From positions 120,878 to 184,877 of the forward strand of contig CANMPD010000007.1 of NCBI GenBank assembly GCA_947499635.1: DNA of 64,000 nt, read 5' to 3'. How positions within the stretch are numbered: the stretch's first letter is position 1; each line of letters begins with the position of its first letter. Positions 45,190 to 55,285 of the stretch are shown one piece after another. Made by a program: the position numbers and the translations under genes. This DNA is from an uncultured Paracoccaceae bacterium (lineage in GTDB: Bacteria > Pseudomonadota > Alphaproteobacteria > Rhodobacterales > Rhodobacteraceae). Under the pieces are notes generated by a model, which ran no database searches, was not told the origin of the DNA, and saw nothing but the letters and a program-made list of their open reading frames with translations.

Positions 45190-46542
45190 ATGTCTACCCA
45201 TGCGACCCCAATGCCAATGACGTCTCGCCGAGCTGGCCCACTTACGGGGGTAGCCGAAGTTCCAGGGGACAAATCTATTTCGCACAGGTCCTTGTTACTT
45301 GGGGCACTGGCTATTGGTGAAACCAAGATTTCAGGTTTGCTCGAAGGCGAAGATGTGCTGGATACAGCAAAAGCGATGCGCGCCTTTGGTGCCGAAGTTA
45401 TCGACCATGGCAAGGGCAACTGGTCTGTCTTTGGTGTTGGCGTCGGAGGCTTTCAAGAGCCGGATAATGTGATCGACTGCGGGAATTCCGGCACAGGTGT
45501 GCGCCTGATCATGGGCGTCATGTCGACAATGCCGATCACAGCCACATTTACCGGCGACGCATCTCTGAACAAACGGCCAATGGCACGGGTGACCGATCCG
45601 TTGGCTTTGTTTGGAACTCAGGCGGTTGGACGGTCTGGCGGACGGTTGCCTATGACACTTGTTGGAACGCAAGAACCTGTGCCGGTGCGCTATAATGTTC
45701 CGGTTCCTTCTGCACAGGTGAAGTCTGCGGTGTTATTTGCAGGGTTAAACGCGCCAGGAAAAACTGTAGTGATCGAAAAAGAAGCGACCCGAGATCATTC
45801 CGAGCGAATGCTTGCGGGTTTTGGTGCTGAGATTACGGTTGAGGATACTGACGAGGGGCGCGTTATCACTCTGACAGGGCAGCCAGAATTGCAACCACAG
45901 ACAATTGCTGTGCCGCGTGATCCATCGTCCGCAGCCTTCCCTGTGTGCGCTGCCTTAGTGACTCCGGGATCTGATGTGTTGGTGCCGGGTATTGGCTTGA
46001 ACCCAACGCGCGCTGGGCTGTTCACAACATTGCGCGAAATGGGTGCAGATTTAACGTATGAAAACGAACGTGAAGAAGGAGGCGAGCCGGTAGCAGACCT
46101 GCGCGCCAAATACTCACCCAATATGACGGGTATTGAGGTTCCACCTGCACGTGCGGCGTCGATGATTGATGAGTACCCAGTTCTGTCGGTGGTCGCCGCA
46201 TTTGCCACTGGTAAAACTATGATGGCGGGCGTCAAAGAGCTGCGTGTTAAGGAAAGTGACCGTATTGATGCTATGGCTCGTGGATTACGCGCGAACGGGA
46301 TCAGCGTTGACGAAGGTGACGACTGGTGGTCGGTTGAGGGCTGTGGGCCTGATGGTGTGACAGGGGGTGGAACTTGCGAGAGCTTTTTGGATCACCGCAT
46401 CGCGATGTCGTTTATGGTTATGGGGATGGGATCTCAAAAGCCCGTTTCGATTGACGACGGAAGCCCAATTGCGACATCCTTCCCGATATTTGAGAGCCTA
46501 ATGGGGAACCTCGGTGCGCATATCCTGCGTGAAAATGTCTAA
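45190..46542 (+). CDS. aroA: 3-phosphoshikimate 1-carboxyvinyltransferase (class II EPSP synthase)
   Basis: 450 residues from ATG 45190 with AGAGAGG upstream. Key segments: [71 protein letters not shown] and [14 protein letters not shown]. These match the class II form (as in Agrobacterium CP4), not the E. coli class I form. The phosphoenolpyruvate loop has Gly in GNSGTG where CP4 has Ala. Shikimate pathway. Leads a conserved run with cmk and rpsA. Confidence 0.96.
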   Translation: MSTHATPMPMTSRRAGPLTGVAEVPGDKSISHRSLLLGALAIGETKISGLLEGEDVLDTAKAMRAFGAEVIDHGKGNWSVFGVGVGGFQEPDNVIDCGNSGTGVRLIMGVMSTMPITATFTGDASLNKRPMARVTDPLALFGTQAVGRSGGRLPMTLVGTQEPVPVRYNVPVPSAQVKSAVLFAGLNAPGKTVVIEKEATRDHSERMLAGFGAEITVEDTDEGRVITLTGQPELQPQTIAVPRDPSSAAFPVCAALVTPGSDVLVPGIGLNPTRAGLFTTLREMGADLTYENEREEGGEPVADLRAKYSPNMTGIEVPPARAASMIDEYPVLSVVAAFATGKTMMAGVKELRVKESDRIDAMARGLRANGISVDEGDDWWSVEGCGPDGVTGGGTCESFLDHRIAMSFMVMGMGSQKPVSIDDGSPIATSFPIFESLMGNLGAHILRENV

Positions 46543-46638
46543 CAGTTCATGCAAGGACATAGTATAGTTCTGTCTGTCGCGCATTACCTGATGCGTGAAT
46601 AATTACTAACTAAAGACCTATAAATTAAGGAATTTTAA

Positions 46639-47265
46639 ATGTCCTTTACCATTGCGATTGACGGGCCCGCTGCGGCAGGCAAGGGGACAATTTCCCGTGC
46701 AATTTCGACGCATTTTAATCTTGCTCATTTAGATACGGGTTTGTTGTATCGTGTTATAGGCGCAAAAATGCTGGCAGGTGAGGCGCCGCTTGCTGCGGCG
46801 CAAACGCTTACGGCAACGGATTTGGAGCGTTCAGATCTGCGCTCTGCTGGGGTGGCACAGGCCGCTTCAAAAGTTGCAGTTTTGCCTGAGGTGCGTGCCG
46901 CACTTACCGATTTCCAGCGTGCTTTTGCGCAACGGGCAGGGGGGGCTGTTTTGGATGGTCGCGATATAGGTACCGTGATTTGTCCAGAGGCTGAGGTGAA
47001 GCTTTTTGTAACTGCCAGTGCAGAAGTTCGTGCCAAACGGCGTTTCCTTGAGTTGACGCAAAAAGGAACTGTGACAACCCTAGAGGAGGTCTTGGCAGAT
47101 GTGCGGCAACGCGATGAACGGGATATGAACCGCATCGAAGCCCCGCTTAAACCTGCGGATGACGCTGTGCGTATTGATACAAGCGAGCTAAACGTCGAGG
47201 ACGCTATCCGTTATGCGATTTCTGTTGTGGTTGAGAAACGTAAATCGGCGAACGTGTTGACTTGA
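46639..47265 (+). CDS. cmk: Cytidylate kinase
   Basis: 208 residues. P-loop [16 protein letters not shown] at the N-terminus, NMP-binding elements ([27 protein letters not shown]) and the lid [20 protein letters not shown]. Phosphorylates CMP and dCMP. Between aroA and rpsA, as in many proteobacteria. Confidence 0.95.
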   Translation: MSFTIAIDGPAAAGKGTISRAISTHFNLAHLDTGLLYRVIGAKMLAGEAPLAAAQTLTATDLERSDLRSAGVAQAASKVAVLPEVRAALTDFQRAFAQRAGGAVLDGRDIGTVICPEAEVKLFVTASAEVRAKRRFLELTQKGTVTTLEEVLADVRQRDERDMNRIEAPLKPADDAVRIDTSELNVEDAIRYAISVVVEKRKSANVLT

Positions 47266-47323
47266 ATTTCTAGCGTACACCTATATTTCAGCTAGGAATA
47301 TGGATCAAACGCTAGGTAATTTA

Positions 47324-47956
47324 ATGTTTTTAGAACGGCTCAATTGGCGCTACGCTGTAAAAAAGATGGACTCGGGTAAAGTTGTGCCTACTGAAAAGGT
47401 GCAGAAAATTGTCGAGGCCGTACGTTTGGCTCCAACGTCATCGGGTTTGCAACCTTTTGAGTTGTTCGTGATTACCAATAAAGCACTTCAAAAGGAAATC
47501 CGGGCGATAGCATGGGACCAAAGTGTCGTTACAGACGGATCACATCTTTTGGTGTTCGCAGCTTGGGACAATTATACAGCTGAACGCATTGACGCCGTGA
47601 CCCAACAAATGGGAGACGAGCGTGGTGGTCTGAATGACGCGTTGGTAGGTTATTTTGATAATCTAAAATCGGCGTACCTGCCACGTGCCGCGGAAGAGAA
47701 TTACGCACATGCAGCACGTCAGGCTTATATCGCACTTGGGTTTGCTTTGGCCGCAGCAGCAGAGTTAGAAGTTGATAGCACGCCAATCGAAGGGTTTGAT
47801 CCAGAAGCGTTGGATGATATTCTTGGGCTCAAAAATAAAGGATTGAAATCAGTCCTTTTGTTGCCACTTGGGTATCGAGCTCAGGATGGTGACTGGCTGC
47901 AATCAATGAAAAAAGTACGTAAATCTAAAGAAACACTCGTCACGGAAATCGAGTAA
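47324..47956 (+). CDS. Nitroreductase-family NAD(P)H-dependent flavoprotein
   Basis: 210 residues from ATG 47324, with AGGT at 47314-47317 and the family-typical LNWRYAVKKMDSGK start; ATG 47300 is an in-frame alternative. FMN-binding features are APTSSGLQPFELFVITN near residue 37 and the C-terminal GLKSVLLLPLGYRAQDGDWL. Similar to NfsB/YfkO-type oxidoreductases that reduce quinones or nitro compounds. Lies 34-58 bases after cmk on the same strand. Confidence 0.85.
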   Translation: MFLERLNWRYAVKKMDSGKVVPTEKVQKIVEAVRLAPTSSGLQPFELFVITNKALQKEIRAIAWDQSVVTDGSHLLVFAAWDNYTAERIDAVTQQMGDERGGLNDALVGYFDNLKSAYLPRAAEENYAHAARQAYIALGFALAAAAELEVDSTPIEGFDPEALDDILGLKNKGLKSVLLLPLGYRAQDGDWLQSMKKVRKSKETLVTEIE

Positions 47957-48073
47957 CTTGTTCCAGCGCAAGTTCTAAAGAGGGGCGTTGCGCTGTTTCT
48001 TGAGTGTGTACAGATTGAATGCTGGCGTCTTGTGCAACTCGTTTTATAGCGTGGTCTTCTGTTTGTCATAGTC

Positions 48074-48102
48074 TTGCTTAAGTAGAGAACTATCTCTATA
48101 GT
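48074..48102 (+). promoter_or_regulatory. Candidate promoter of rpsA
   Basis: TTGCTT (48074-48079), a 17-base spacer, then TATAGT (48097-48102). This would give a leader of roughly 175 bases in front of rpsA. The region 47957-48073 shows no gene. Confidence 0.6.
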
Positions 48103-48148
48103 GCGCGTGTCAACAGAGATGCAGAATCGTATTGAGGCAGATGAAGCA

Positions 48149-48180
48149 GGGTCGGGGCACACCTCGACCCTTTGTGTTTG
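48149..48180 (+). promoter_or_regulatory. Terminator-like hairpin in the rpsA leader (candidate attenuator)
   Basis: GGGTCGGGG (48149-48157) pairs with CCTCGACCC (48162-48170) through nine pairs (one G-U) around the loop CACA. A T/G-rich run, TTTGTGTTTGTTTGTGTTTT, follows. It lies between the likely promoter and the rpsA start, so premature termination or autoregulation is plausible. It could also end any transcript coming from cmk. Confidence 0.65.
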
Positions 48181-48283
48181 TTTGTGTTTTACCTGCCACG
48201 AAGATGATCTCGGGCGACCAACCCTAAGACCGACGGAGACAACCGTACGGCCAGTAAAAAACCATAAAGGAAACACACGCCAG

Positions 48284-49957
48284 ATGGCTAATACAACCAT
48301 GGAGGAATTCGAAGCCCTCCTGCAAGAAAGCTTCGAAATGGACACACCCGAAGAAGGGTCCGTTGTCAAAGGCAAGATCATCGCAATCGAAGCGGGTCAG
48401 GCCATTATCGACGTTGGCTACAAAATGGAAGGCCGCGTTGATCTTAAAGAATTCGCAAATCCTGGCGAAGCCCCAGAAGTTGCAGTTGGCGACGAGGTAG
48501 AAGTCTACCTGCGTGCCGCTGAAAACGCGCGCGGCGAAGCAGTTATCTCTCGTGAGATGGCGCGCCGTGAAGAAGCTTGGGATCGTCTTGAAAAAGCATA
48601 TGCTGACGACGCTCGTGTTGAAGGTGCAATCTTTGGCCGCGTCAAAGGTGGCTTTACTGTTGATCTGGGTGGCGCAGTTGCGTTCTTGCCAGGATCTCAG
48701 GTTGATGTGCGTCCGGTCCGTGATGCAGGCCCATTGATGGGTCTGAAGCAGCCGTTCCAAATCCTGAAAATGGATCGCCGTCGTGGCAATATCGTTGTAT
48801 CGCGCCGTGCGATTCTCGAAGAGTCCCGCGCCGAGCAGCGTGCTGAGGTTATTGGTAACCTCTCCGAAGGTCAGTCCGTTGACGGTGTTGTTAAAAACAT
48901 CACTGAATATGGTGCGTTTGTTGACCTTGGCGGTGTTGACGGTCTGCTACACGTAACAGACATGGCATGGCGTCGTGTAAACCACCCATCCGAAATCCTG
49001 ACAATTGGCGAAACTGTCAAAGTTCAGGTTATCAAGATCAACAAAGACACACACCGTATCTCCTTGGGTATGAAGCAGCTGCAAGAAGATCCATGGGATG
49101 TTGTTGGCGCGAAATACCCGCTGAGCTCTGTTCACAAAGGTCGCGTAACCAACATCACTGATTACGGTGCATTTGTTGAGCTCGAAGCTGGTGTTGAAGG
49201 TCTGGTTCACGTCTCTGAGATGTCTTGGACCAAGAAAAACGTACACCCAGGCAAGATCGTTTCTACTTCGCAAGAAGTCGACGTTATGGTTCTGGAAATC
49301 GACGGCAGCAAACGCCGCGTGTCTTTGGGTCTGAAACAGACTCAGCGCAACCCATGGGAAGTTTTCGCAGAATCCAACCCAGAGGGCACCGAGGTCGAAG
49401 GCGAAGTCAAGAACATCACCGAATTCGGATTGTTCATCGGCCTCGAAGGCGACATCGATGGTATGGTTCACCTGTCCGACCTGTCTTGGGACGAGCGTGG
49501 CGAAGATGCGATCCAGAACTACCGCAAAGGCGATATGGTCTCTGCTGTTGTATCCGAAGTTGACGTTGAGAAAGAGCGTATCTCTCTCTCCATCAAAGCC
49601 TTGGGTGGCGATAAGTTCGCCGAAGCAACTGGTGCAGTTAAACGCGGTTCGATCATCACTGTTGAAGTGACTGCAATCGAAGAAGGTGGCATCGAAGTCG
49701 AATATGAAGGCATGAAGTCCTTTATCCGTCGCTCTGATCTGGCCCGTGACCGTGTTGACCAACGTCCAGAGCGTTTCAACGCTGGTGACAAGGTTGACGT
49801 TCGTGTGACTAATATCGACTCTAAGACCCGCCGCTTGGGTCTGTCGATCAAAGCACGTGAGATCGCAGAAGAAAAAGAAGCAGTCCAGCAGTATGGCTCT
49901 TCTGATTCTGGCGCGTCTTTGGGCGACATTTTGGGTGCAGCTCTGAACAACGACTAA
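48284..49957 (+). CDS. rpsA: 30S ribosomal protein S1
   Basis: 557 residues from ATG 48284 with AAAGG at 48266-48270. The frame is open to 48101 but that stretch is leader RNA with the hairpin. Six S1 (OB-fold) repeats are visible, for example VKNITEYGAFVDLGGVDGLL, VTNITDYGAFVELEAGVEGL and VKNITEFGLFIGLEGDIDGM. Binds mRNA leaders and helps initiation. Strong intrinsic terminator downstream. Confidence 0.97.
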   Translation: MANTTMEEFEALLQESFEMDTPEEGSVVKGKIIAIEAGQAIIDVGYKMEGRVDLKEFANPGEAPEVAVGDEVEVYLRAAENARGEAVISREMARREEAWDRLEKAYADDARVEGAIFGRVKGGFTVDLGGAVAFLPGSQVDVRPVRDAGPLMGLKQPFQILKMDRRRGNIVVSRRAILEESRAEQRAEVIGNLSEGQSVDGVVKNITEYGAFVDLGGVDGLLHVTDMAWRRVNHPSEILTIGETVKVQVIKINKDTHRISLGMKQLQEDPWDVVGAKYPLSSVHKGRVTNITDYGAFVELEAGVEGLVHVSEMSWTKKNVHPGKIVSTSQEVDVMVLEIDGSKRRVSLGLKQTQRNPWEVFAESNPEGTEVEGEVKNITEFGLFIGLEGDIDGMVHLSDLSWDERGEDAIQNYRKGDMVSAVVSEVDVEKERISLSIKALGGDKFAEATGAVKRGSIITVEVTAIEEGGIEVEYEGMKSFIRRSDLARDRVDQRPERFNAGDKVDVRVTNIDSKTRRLGLSIKAREIAEEKEAVQQYGSSDSGASLGDILGAALNND

Positions 49958-49984
49958 GGTTCAGTTTCACCATTATAAATATTA

Positions 49985-50013
49985 AGCCTCGCATTTTATG
50001 CGGGGCTTTTTTT
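49985..50013 (+). terminator. Intrinsic terminator of rpsA
   Basis: AGCCTCGCA (49985-49993) pairs with TGCGGGGCT (49999-50007), loop TTTTA, and the T-run extends to 50013. Confidence 0.93.
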
Positions 50014-50266
50014 ATCACAGGATTATAAGCGAGGATGCGCGTTGCGAATCAAAGACTTCGGGTGTGATGTGCGGTCTTCCAATGCCGGTTTGGCACGAAG
50101 GTGAGGGCGGAAAAGCACTATTTTTTGGACTAACGGCAATAAACTTTGCATTTGGTTGCAGAAAACCGCCGGCAAAAGGCGATGCCCCTGTTCTCGTCCC
50201 TCGCTTTTCATCCTATAGTTCCTATACTCTTTGTGTGTAAACCGGGGCTTTGGGAGGGCCATATTT

Positions 50267-50554
50267 ATGATCCGTTCGGAACTGATCCAGAAGATTGCAG
50301 ACGAAAACCCGCACCTGTATCAGCGGGATGTTGAGCGGATAGTAAATACGGTTTTCGACGAGATGACCGGTGCAATGTCACGGGGTGACCGTGTTGAACT
50401 TCGCGGTTTTGGTGCTTTTTCAGTGAAGCAACGTGACGCGCGGGTTGGACGTAATCCTCGTACCGGAGAAACAGTTGAAGTCGAAGAAAAGCATGTTCCT
50501 TTCTTTAAAACGGGCAAGCTTCTCCGCGATCGATTAAATGGAAATGAAGAATAA
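50267..50554 (+). CDS. ihfB: Integration host factor subunit beta
   Basis: 95 residues from ATG 50267 with GGGAGG at 50252-50257. DNABII features: [39 protein letters not shown] and the intercalating-proline arm [13 protein letters not shown]-bending protein, partner of IhfA encoded elsewhere. The stop TAA abuts the lapA start. Confidence 0.95.
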   Translation: MIRSELIQKIADENPHLYQRDVERIVNTVFDEMTGAMSRGDRVELRGFGAFSVKQRDARVGRNPRTGETVEVEEKHVPFFKTGKLLRDRLNGNEE

Positions 50555-50905
50555 ATGCGTTACATCCGCTATGCAATTTTAGCTGCTATTGCTGTTGGTT
50601 TGGTTTCTGTAAGTCTTGCCAATCATGGAGTTGTTGAGCTGAAGCTGTTGCCCGAGGCACTTGCTGAACTCGTTGGCATGAATTTCTCAATTTCCTTACC
50701 ATTGTTTTTGGTTGGGCTTGGTGGTGTCGCCGTTGGTTTGGCAATCGGTTATCTTGGTGAATATCTTCGCGAACACAAGCATCGCCGGGAAGCACGTGTG
50801 CAACGTGGCGAAGCGCGTAAGTTGGCGCGTGAAGTGAAAAAGCTTAAGACACAAAAGAACCACGGCAAAGACGAAGTTCTAGCGCTCTTGGATGATGCGA
50901 CTTAA
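50555..50905 (+). CDS. LapA-domain (DUF1049) inner-membrane protein
   Basis: 116 residues. Two hydrophobic helices (AILAAIAVGLVSVSLANHG and FLVGLGGVAVGLAIGYLGEY) followed by a basic coiled-coil-like tail. Same layout as LapA, which scaffolds lipopolysaccharide-related proteins in E. coli. Begins directly at the ihfB stop, so translation is coupled. Confidence 0.85.
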   Translation: MRYIRYAILAAIAVGLVSVSLANHGVVELKLLPEALAELVGMNFSISLPLFLVGLGGVAVGLAIGYLGEYLREHKHRREARVQRGEARKLAREVKKLKTQKNHGKDEVLALLDDAT

Positions 50906-50940
50906 TTTCACGACGCACGTACAGACCAAGGAAATACCAT

Positions 50941-51588
50941 ATGTCACAGGTACGGGCCAAAATTTGTGGTCTTAAGACGTCTGGTGATGTCAATGCGACG
51001 GCGAAAGCGGGAGCGGCCTATGCTGGATTTAACTTTTTTGCTAAATCCCCCCGTTCAGTAACAGTTGAAACGGCAGCACAGCTTTCTGTCGTATGCCCTG
51101 TCGGGTTGTGCAAGGTTGGACTGGTCGTGGATGTCAGTAATGATTTTCTAGACCTACTAACCGCTGATGTCCCGCTCGATATGTTACAGCTCCACGGTGG
51201 TGAAACGCCGCAACGGGTTGCCGAAATTAAAGCACGATACGGGTTGCCAGTGATGAAAGTTATCGGCGTGTCCGGTCCGGAAGACATCGAGACCATCAAT
51301 ACCTATATGGAAGTGGCCGATCAAATTTTGGTAGATGCTAAAGCGCCCAAAGATGCTGTCTTACCGGGCGGGAATGGCATTTCTTTTGATTGGTCCTTGC
51401 TTGCAGGAAAGAAGTACTGGCAACGCCCATGGATGCTTGCGGGTGGTTTAACGCCAGAAAATGTTGGCGAGGCGATACGTAAAACAGGTGCAACCCAAGT
51501 CGACGTTGCCTCAGGAGTAGAACGTACGGCTGGGGAAAAGTCCCCAGAGTTGATCGAGGCTTTTGTCTCTGCGTCCCAATCGGTGTAA
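50941..51588 (+). CDS. trpF: Phosphoribosylanthranilate isomerase
   Basis: 215 residues, a single (beta/alpha)8 barrel. KICGLKTSGDVNA carries the catalytic Cys, LVVDVSNDFLDLL follows, LVDAKAPKDAVLPGGNGISFDW carries the catalytic Asp, and GGLTPENVGEAIRKTGATQV plus DVASGVER close the phosphate site. Tryptophan synthesis; trpB follows after 164 bases with no visible structure. Confidence 0.95.
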   Translation: MSQVRAKICGLKTSGDVNATAKAGAAYAGFNFFAKSPRSVTVETAAQLSVVCPVGLCKVGLVVDVSNDFLDLLTADVPLDMLQLHGGETPQRVAEIKARYGLPVMKVIGVSGPEDIETINTYMEVADQILVDAKAPKDAVLPGGNGISFDWSLLAGKKYWQRPWMLAGGLTPENVGEAIRKTGATQVDVASGVERTAGEKSPELIEAFVSASQSV

Positions 51589-51752
51589 ACCTTGATGGAC
51601 TGCGACACCATCTGATCACTCACAGTGCAAACCCCGAACAAAAGCATTGATGCAGCATATGACTATGCGAAAATAGATGTTTTTCTTACAAAATCTATTT
51701 CTCTTACTGGCGCAGCGCACTAGAACCAGAGAATACGGTGACGGAGACAGAA

Positions 51753-53018
51753 ATGGCCGACGATCTTTTCAATAGCTTCATGAATGGCCCAGATGAGCAG
51801 GGCCGGTTCGGTATTCATGGAGGCCGCTTTGTTAGCGAAACCTTGATGCCGCTTATCCTGAGTCTGGAAGCTGAGTACGAAAAGGCCAAAGTGGATCCAG
51901 ACTTCTGGGCCGAGATGGATGATTTGTGGAAACACTACGTCGGCCGACCCAGTCCTTTGTATTTTGCAGAACGTTTAACAGATCACCTAGGTGGGGCTAA
52001 GGTATACCTCAAACGTGATGAGTTGAACCATACAGGTGCGCATAAAGTTAATAACGTACTTGGTCAGATTTTATTGGCGAGACGTATGGGCAAAACCCGT
52101 ATTATTGCTGAGACGGGTGCGGGGCAACATGGTGTCGCAACAGCAACTGTCTGTGCCAAGTTTGGTTTGAAATGCGTTGTTTACATGGGTGCGCATGATG
52201 TGAAGCGTCAGGCTCCAAACGTGTTCCGTATGCGCCTTTTAGGCGCCGAAGTTATTCCCGTAACGTCAGGTCGAGGCACATTGAAAGACGCGATGAATGA
52301 CGCGTTGCGCGATTGGGTAACCAACGTGAATGATACGTTTTATTGCATCGGTACTGTGGCTGGTCCGCACCCTTATCCGGCAATGGTGCGGGATTTCCAA
52401 TCGATCATTGGTAAAGAGGTTCGTTGGCAGCTTGCAGAGCAAGAGGGCGAAGGGCGCTTACCTGATACCGTTATTGCCGCAATTGGGGGTGGCTCTAATG
52501 CGATGGGGTTGTTCCATCCTTTCTTGAATGACGCATCGGTCAATATCATCGGCGTCGAAGCTGGCGGTAAAGGGGTTGATGACAAGATGCAGCATTGTGC
52601 GTCTCTTACCGGTGGACGTCCGGGTGTTTTGCATGGAAATCGCACTTATCTGCTGCAAGATGCTGATGGCCAAATTCAGGAAGGCTTCTCTATTTCTGCA
52701 GGACTGGATTATCCTGGAATTGGTCCTGAACATTCATGGCTGCATGATATCGGTCGGGCACAATATGTTTCGATCACTGACAAGGAAGCCTTGGAAGCAT
52801 TTCAGTTGTCTTGCGCGCTCGAGGGGATCATCCCTGCATTGGAACCGAGCCACGCCTTAGCACATGTGACAAAAATTGCACCTGATCTGCCAAAGGACCA
52901 TATCATTGTCATGAACATGTGTGGGCGCGGGGACAAGGATGTCTTTACGGTTGCACGCCACCTTGGGTTTGACATGACGGATACCGAAGAAGGGCGAGAC
53001 CTCGATGATTCAGCTTAA
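51753..53018 (+). CDS. trpB: Tryptophan synthase beta chain
   Basis: 421 residues from ATG 51753 with GGAG at 51743-51746; GTG 51738 is in frame but less well placed. The PLP lysine is in HTGAHKVNN (K98), the phosphate loop is [13 protein letters not shown], and [10 protein letters not shown] is the COMM-domain region. Joins indole and serine. No trpA follows; a terminator and an unrelated repeat protein do. Confidence 0.96.
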   Translation: MADDLFNSFMNGPDEQGRFGIHGGRFVSETLMPLILSLEAEYEKAKVDPDFWAEMDDLWKHYVGRPSPLYFAERLTDHLGGAKVYLKRDELNHTGAHKVNNVLGQILLARRMGKTRIIAETGAGQHGVATATVCAKFGLKCVVYMGAHDVKRQAPNVFRMRLLGAEVIPVTSGRGTLKDAMNDALRDWVTNVNDTFYCIGTVAGPHPYPAMVRDFQSIIGKEVRWQLAEQEGEGRLPDTVIAAIGGGSNAMGLFHPFLNDASVNIIGVEAGGKGVDDKMQHCASLTGGRPGVLHGNRTYLLQDADGQIQEGFSISAGLDYPGIGPEHSWLHDIGRAQYVSITDKEALEAFQLSCALEGIIPALEPSHALAHVTKIAPDLPKDHIIVMNMCGRGDKDVFTVARHLGFDMTDTEEGRDLDDSA

Positions 53019-53060
53019 ATCGTCGTTATTACGGTATATATTTTAACGCCAATTTTTGAG

Positions 53061-53084
53061 AGGCTCCCTTTTCGGGGGCCTTTT
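53061..53084 (+). terminator. Intrinsic terminator of trpB
   Basis: AGGCTCCC (53061-53068) and GGGGGCCT (53074-53081) form an 8-base stem (one G-U), loop TTTTC, followed by TTTGTTTG. Confidence 0.88.
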
Positions 53085-53151
53085 GTTTGTGTGCTGTTAA
53101 GAGATTTATCCCATGCTGAATGTATTATTTTAATCTTTCTTTGGGTGTGTC

Positions 53152-54483
53152 ATGATTTCTAACTCTGCATCAGTGTTTTCTGCATCTCAAAACCAACTCT
53201 CGTATCAAGAGGCCGATGAGCGCGCTATAAGCTCGTTAATTCTTGGTGCCGGTAATACGGTTAAAGATGTTGCTAATGAGATAAATACGCAAGATGAAAC
53301 CAAAACCGAAGTCAGTAATTACGGCAGCGGTGGCGGGGCTTCGTATAAAATTCAACATTATAAATTTATCGCTGAGGGGATGGAGAAAGCACTGACCACA
53401 CTCGCCCGGGGTGATGATGCTAAAAACCAAATTCCAGATTACATTGCACAGATGTTGGGGGCTGATTACGAGACTGGTAATGAATTCGTTGATGCAGTTC
53501 TCAGTACAATTCATATGACGACGGATGACAAAAGTGTTAAGCGGCTTTCGTTTGACATGCCTACGCTACATGGAACATCAGGCGCTGACATAGTGTCCGT
53601 TACGGGCGAAAGTACAGTGATTGGTGGGCGTACGGGGGATGGTGCTGATTTCGTACAAATCTCAGGCGAGATGGTCATCGATATCAAAACGGATACTGAT
53701 GTTGCAGTCACGGCTTTTCAGATGGTTGGCGATGAAGTAATCGAGATCAAAGCCGAGAGAACATACGCGAATAACGATTATCTTGAGGTTGCTGCGAAAA
53801 TTGCATCTGATCTGAACACGGGTGGTGGGGACGATGTGTTGGCAATTTCTGCTGAATATGCCCTTGGTGTCTCAGGTGGTGCCGGAAATGATAAGGTTAC
53901 GGTAAAGGCGGATTATGCCGCGGGTGTTAATGGCGGTACTGGGGATGATAGCGTCACAGTTGAGGCCGTTGTGGCTGGCCTTATCGCTGGAGGAGAAGGC
54001 AATGACTCACTGACTGTCAGGGCTGCCACGTTACATGGATATGATTGGCAAAATCATGAAAGCAACACGACCGAGGCCCGCATGCAATCTGCGCTAACTT
54101 CTACGGGTGAGGGTGTGCAGGGCGGCGCTGGTGATGATCGGATTGTTGTCGCGACCACGTATGGCGGATCAGTTTCTGGAGGAACAGGAAATGATCACAT
54201 TATTTTATCTGGTGGAACGATCGCATTAAACCGTGAAGACGGAGACACAGGTATTGACGTTGTCGAGCTAAACAATGGCGTGGAGTTGGTGATCGATGAC
54301 GTTCCAACTGAGGTCTATGAGATTGATAATGCCATGTTATTACGGTTTGAGGATGGGGGCGTGATTGTGCTGGAAGGTATAGATCAGGCACAATCAATCG
54401 CAGTTTCAGACGGAAACGATGCAGTCGATACTGAGGCACTGATCTTTTTGAAGGCTTCACCGTCGCTAAACGCAATGGCTTAA
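53152..54483 (+). CDS. RTX-like putative calcium-binding repeat protein
   Basis: 443 residues. Residues about 224-345 carry six nonapeptide-like repeats: GGGDDVLAI, GGAGNDKVTV, GGTGDDSVTV, GGEGNDSLTV, GGAGDDRIVV and GGTGNDHIIL. These fit the GGxGxDxhx calcium beta-roll pattern. The N-terminal 140 residues are helical and Gly/Ser-rich in part (YGSGGGASYKI), without a signal peptide, as expected for a type I secreted protein. No type I secretion genes are nearby. Converges on pth with stops overlapping in TTAA. Role unknown. Confidence 0.75.
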   Translation: MISNSASVFSASQNQLSYQEADERAISSLILGAGNTVKDVANEINTQDETKTEVSNYGSGGGASYKIQHYKFIAEGMEKALTTLARGDDAKNQIPDYIAQMLGADYETGNEFVDAVLSTIHMTTDDKSVKRLSFDMPTLHGTSGADIVSVTGESTVIGGRTGDGADFVQISGEMVIDIKTDTDVAVTAFQMVGDEVIEIKAERTYANNDYLEVAAKIASDLNTGGGDDVLAISAEYALGVSGGAGNDKVTVKADYAAGVNGGTGDDSVTVEAVVAGLIAGGEGNDSLTVRAATLHGYDWQNHESNTTEARMQSALTSTGEGVQGGAGDDRIVVATTYGGSVSGGTGNDHIILSGGTIALNREDGDTGIDVVELNNGVELVIDDVPTEVYEIDNAMLLRFEDGGVIVLEGIDQAQSIAVSDGNDAVDTEALIFLKASPSLNAMA

Positions 54484-55172
54484 TTGAATTTATCCATAAG
54501 CTTTTGCATTGCGTTGCGCGTGTCTGGCTGAGGCACCGCGTCTTCTGTTGGTGCTTTCTGAGGGCTGTTGGTCTTCGCGGTGTTCTGTGAGGTGGAGCTG
54601 CGTGGAGGGGCCGTGCGTAGGGCAACCGCATTCATGAATTTACCGCCATCGCCTCGTGCAAGCTGTGCAGCCCCATCTGAAATACCGCGCATCAAATCGT
54701 CGAGCCAGGTCGCGTCCGCCTTTGGGAAATTGCTTAACACGTAGCCAGAGACCGCATCTTTGTGACCAGGGTGTCCAACGCCCAAGCGAACGCGATCATA
54801 ATCGGCTCCTATATGGGCATGGATTGATCGCAAACCATTATGACCTGCGTGACCTCCGCCTGATTTGACACGGCATTTACCGGGGGCCAAATCAAGTTCA
54901 TCATGCAAGACAACGATGTCAGCCGGTGTTAATTTATAAAACCGCATAGCTTCGCCAACGGACTGGCCTGAATTGTTCATGAATGTCTGTGGTTTGAGTA
55001 AGGTAACTTTGTCGCTTCCAAACTTGCCTTCGCTAACCTGAGCTTGGAACTTTGATTTCCAAGGGCTGAAGCCATGATCTGTTGCAATCTGATCCAGTGC
55101 CATAAAACCGATATTATGGCGATTGCGTTCATATTTCCCACCAGGGTTTCCGAGACCTACAAACAGTCGCAT
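54480..55172 (-). CDS. pth: Peptidyl-tRNA hydrolase
   Basis: 230 residues from ATG 55172 with AGAGG 7 bases upstream on the minus strand; other in-frame starts lie upstream. Catalytic His in YERNRHNIGFMALD, Asp in LHDELDLAPGKCRVK, and substrate loop KPQTFMNNSGQSVGEAM. The last 45 residues are a Ser/Pro/Thr-rich extension beyond the usual 190-residue enzyme. Downstream of rplY, the classic pairing. Confidence 0.95.
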   Translation of the reverse strand: MRLFVGLGNPGGKYERNRHNIGFMALDQIATDHGFSPWKSKFQAQVSEGKFGSDKVTLLKPQTFMNNSGQSVGEAMRFYKLTPADIVVLHDELDLAPGKCRVKSGGGHAGHNGLRSIHAHIGADYDRVRLGVGHPGHKDAVSGYVLSNFPKADATWLDDLMRGISDGAAQLARGDGGKFMNAVALRTAPPRSSTSQNTAKTNSPQKAPTEDAVPQPDTRNAMQKLMDKFN

Positions 55173-55232
55173 ATTCATACCTCTTTTTAGGGCTGATATC
55201 TCAATACCGCGCAAAATGTGCTGGGGTAAACG

Positions 55233-55257
55233 AAAAAAACGGGACCCTGAGGCCCCG
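55233..55257 (-). terminator. Intrinsic terminator after rplY
   Basis: On the minus strand CGGGGCC pairs with GGTCCCG around the loop TCAG, followed by seven T (55239 down to 55233). It sits between rplY and pth, so pth needs read-through or its own promoter. Confidence 0.85.
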
Positions 55258-55285
55258 CTTCAATATAGGCATAAAGTTGTAAAAC

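Noticed and set aside
48101..48283. N-terminal extension of S1 from the earlier in-frame ATG
   Set aside because: The extension is cysteine-rich nonsense that encodes the leader hairpin; the ATG at 48284 has a ribosome site and the normal S1 start.
49519..49950. Long antisense frames opposite rpsA and other conserved genes
   Set aside because: Codon-bias shadows of highly expressed genes; no own signals or family motifs.
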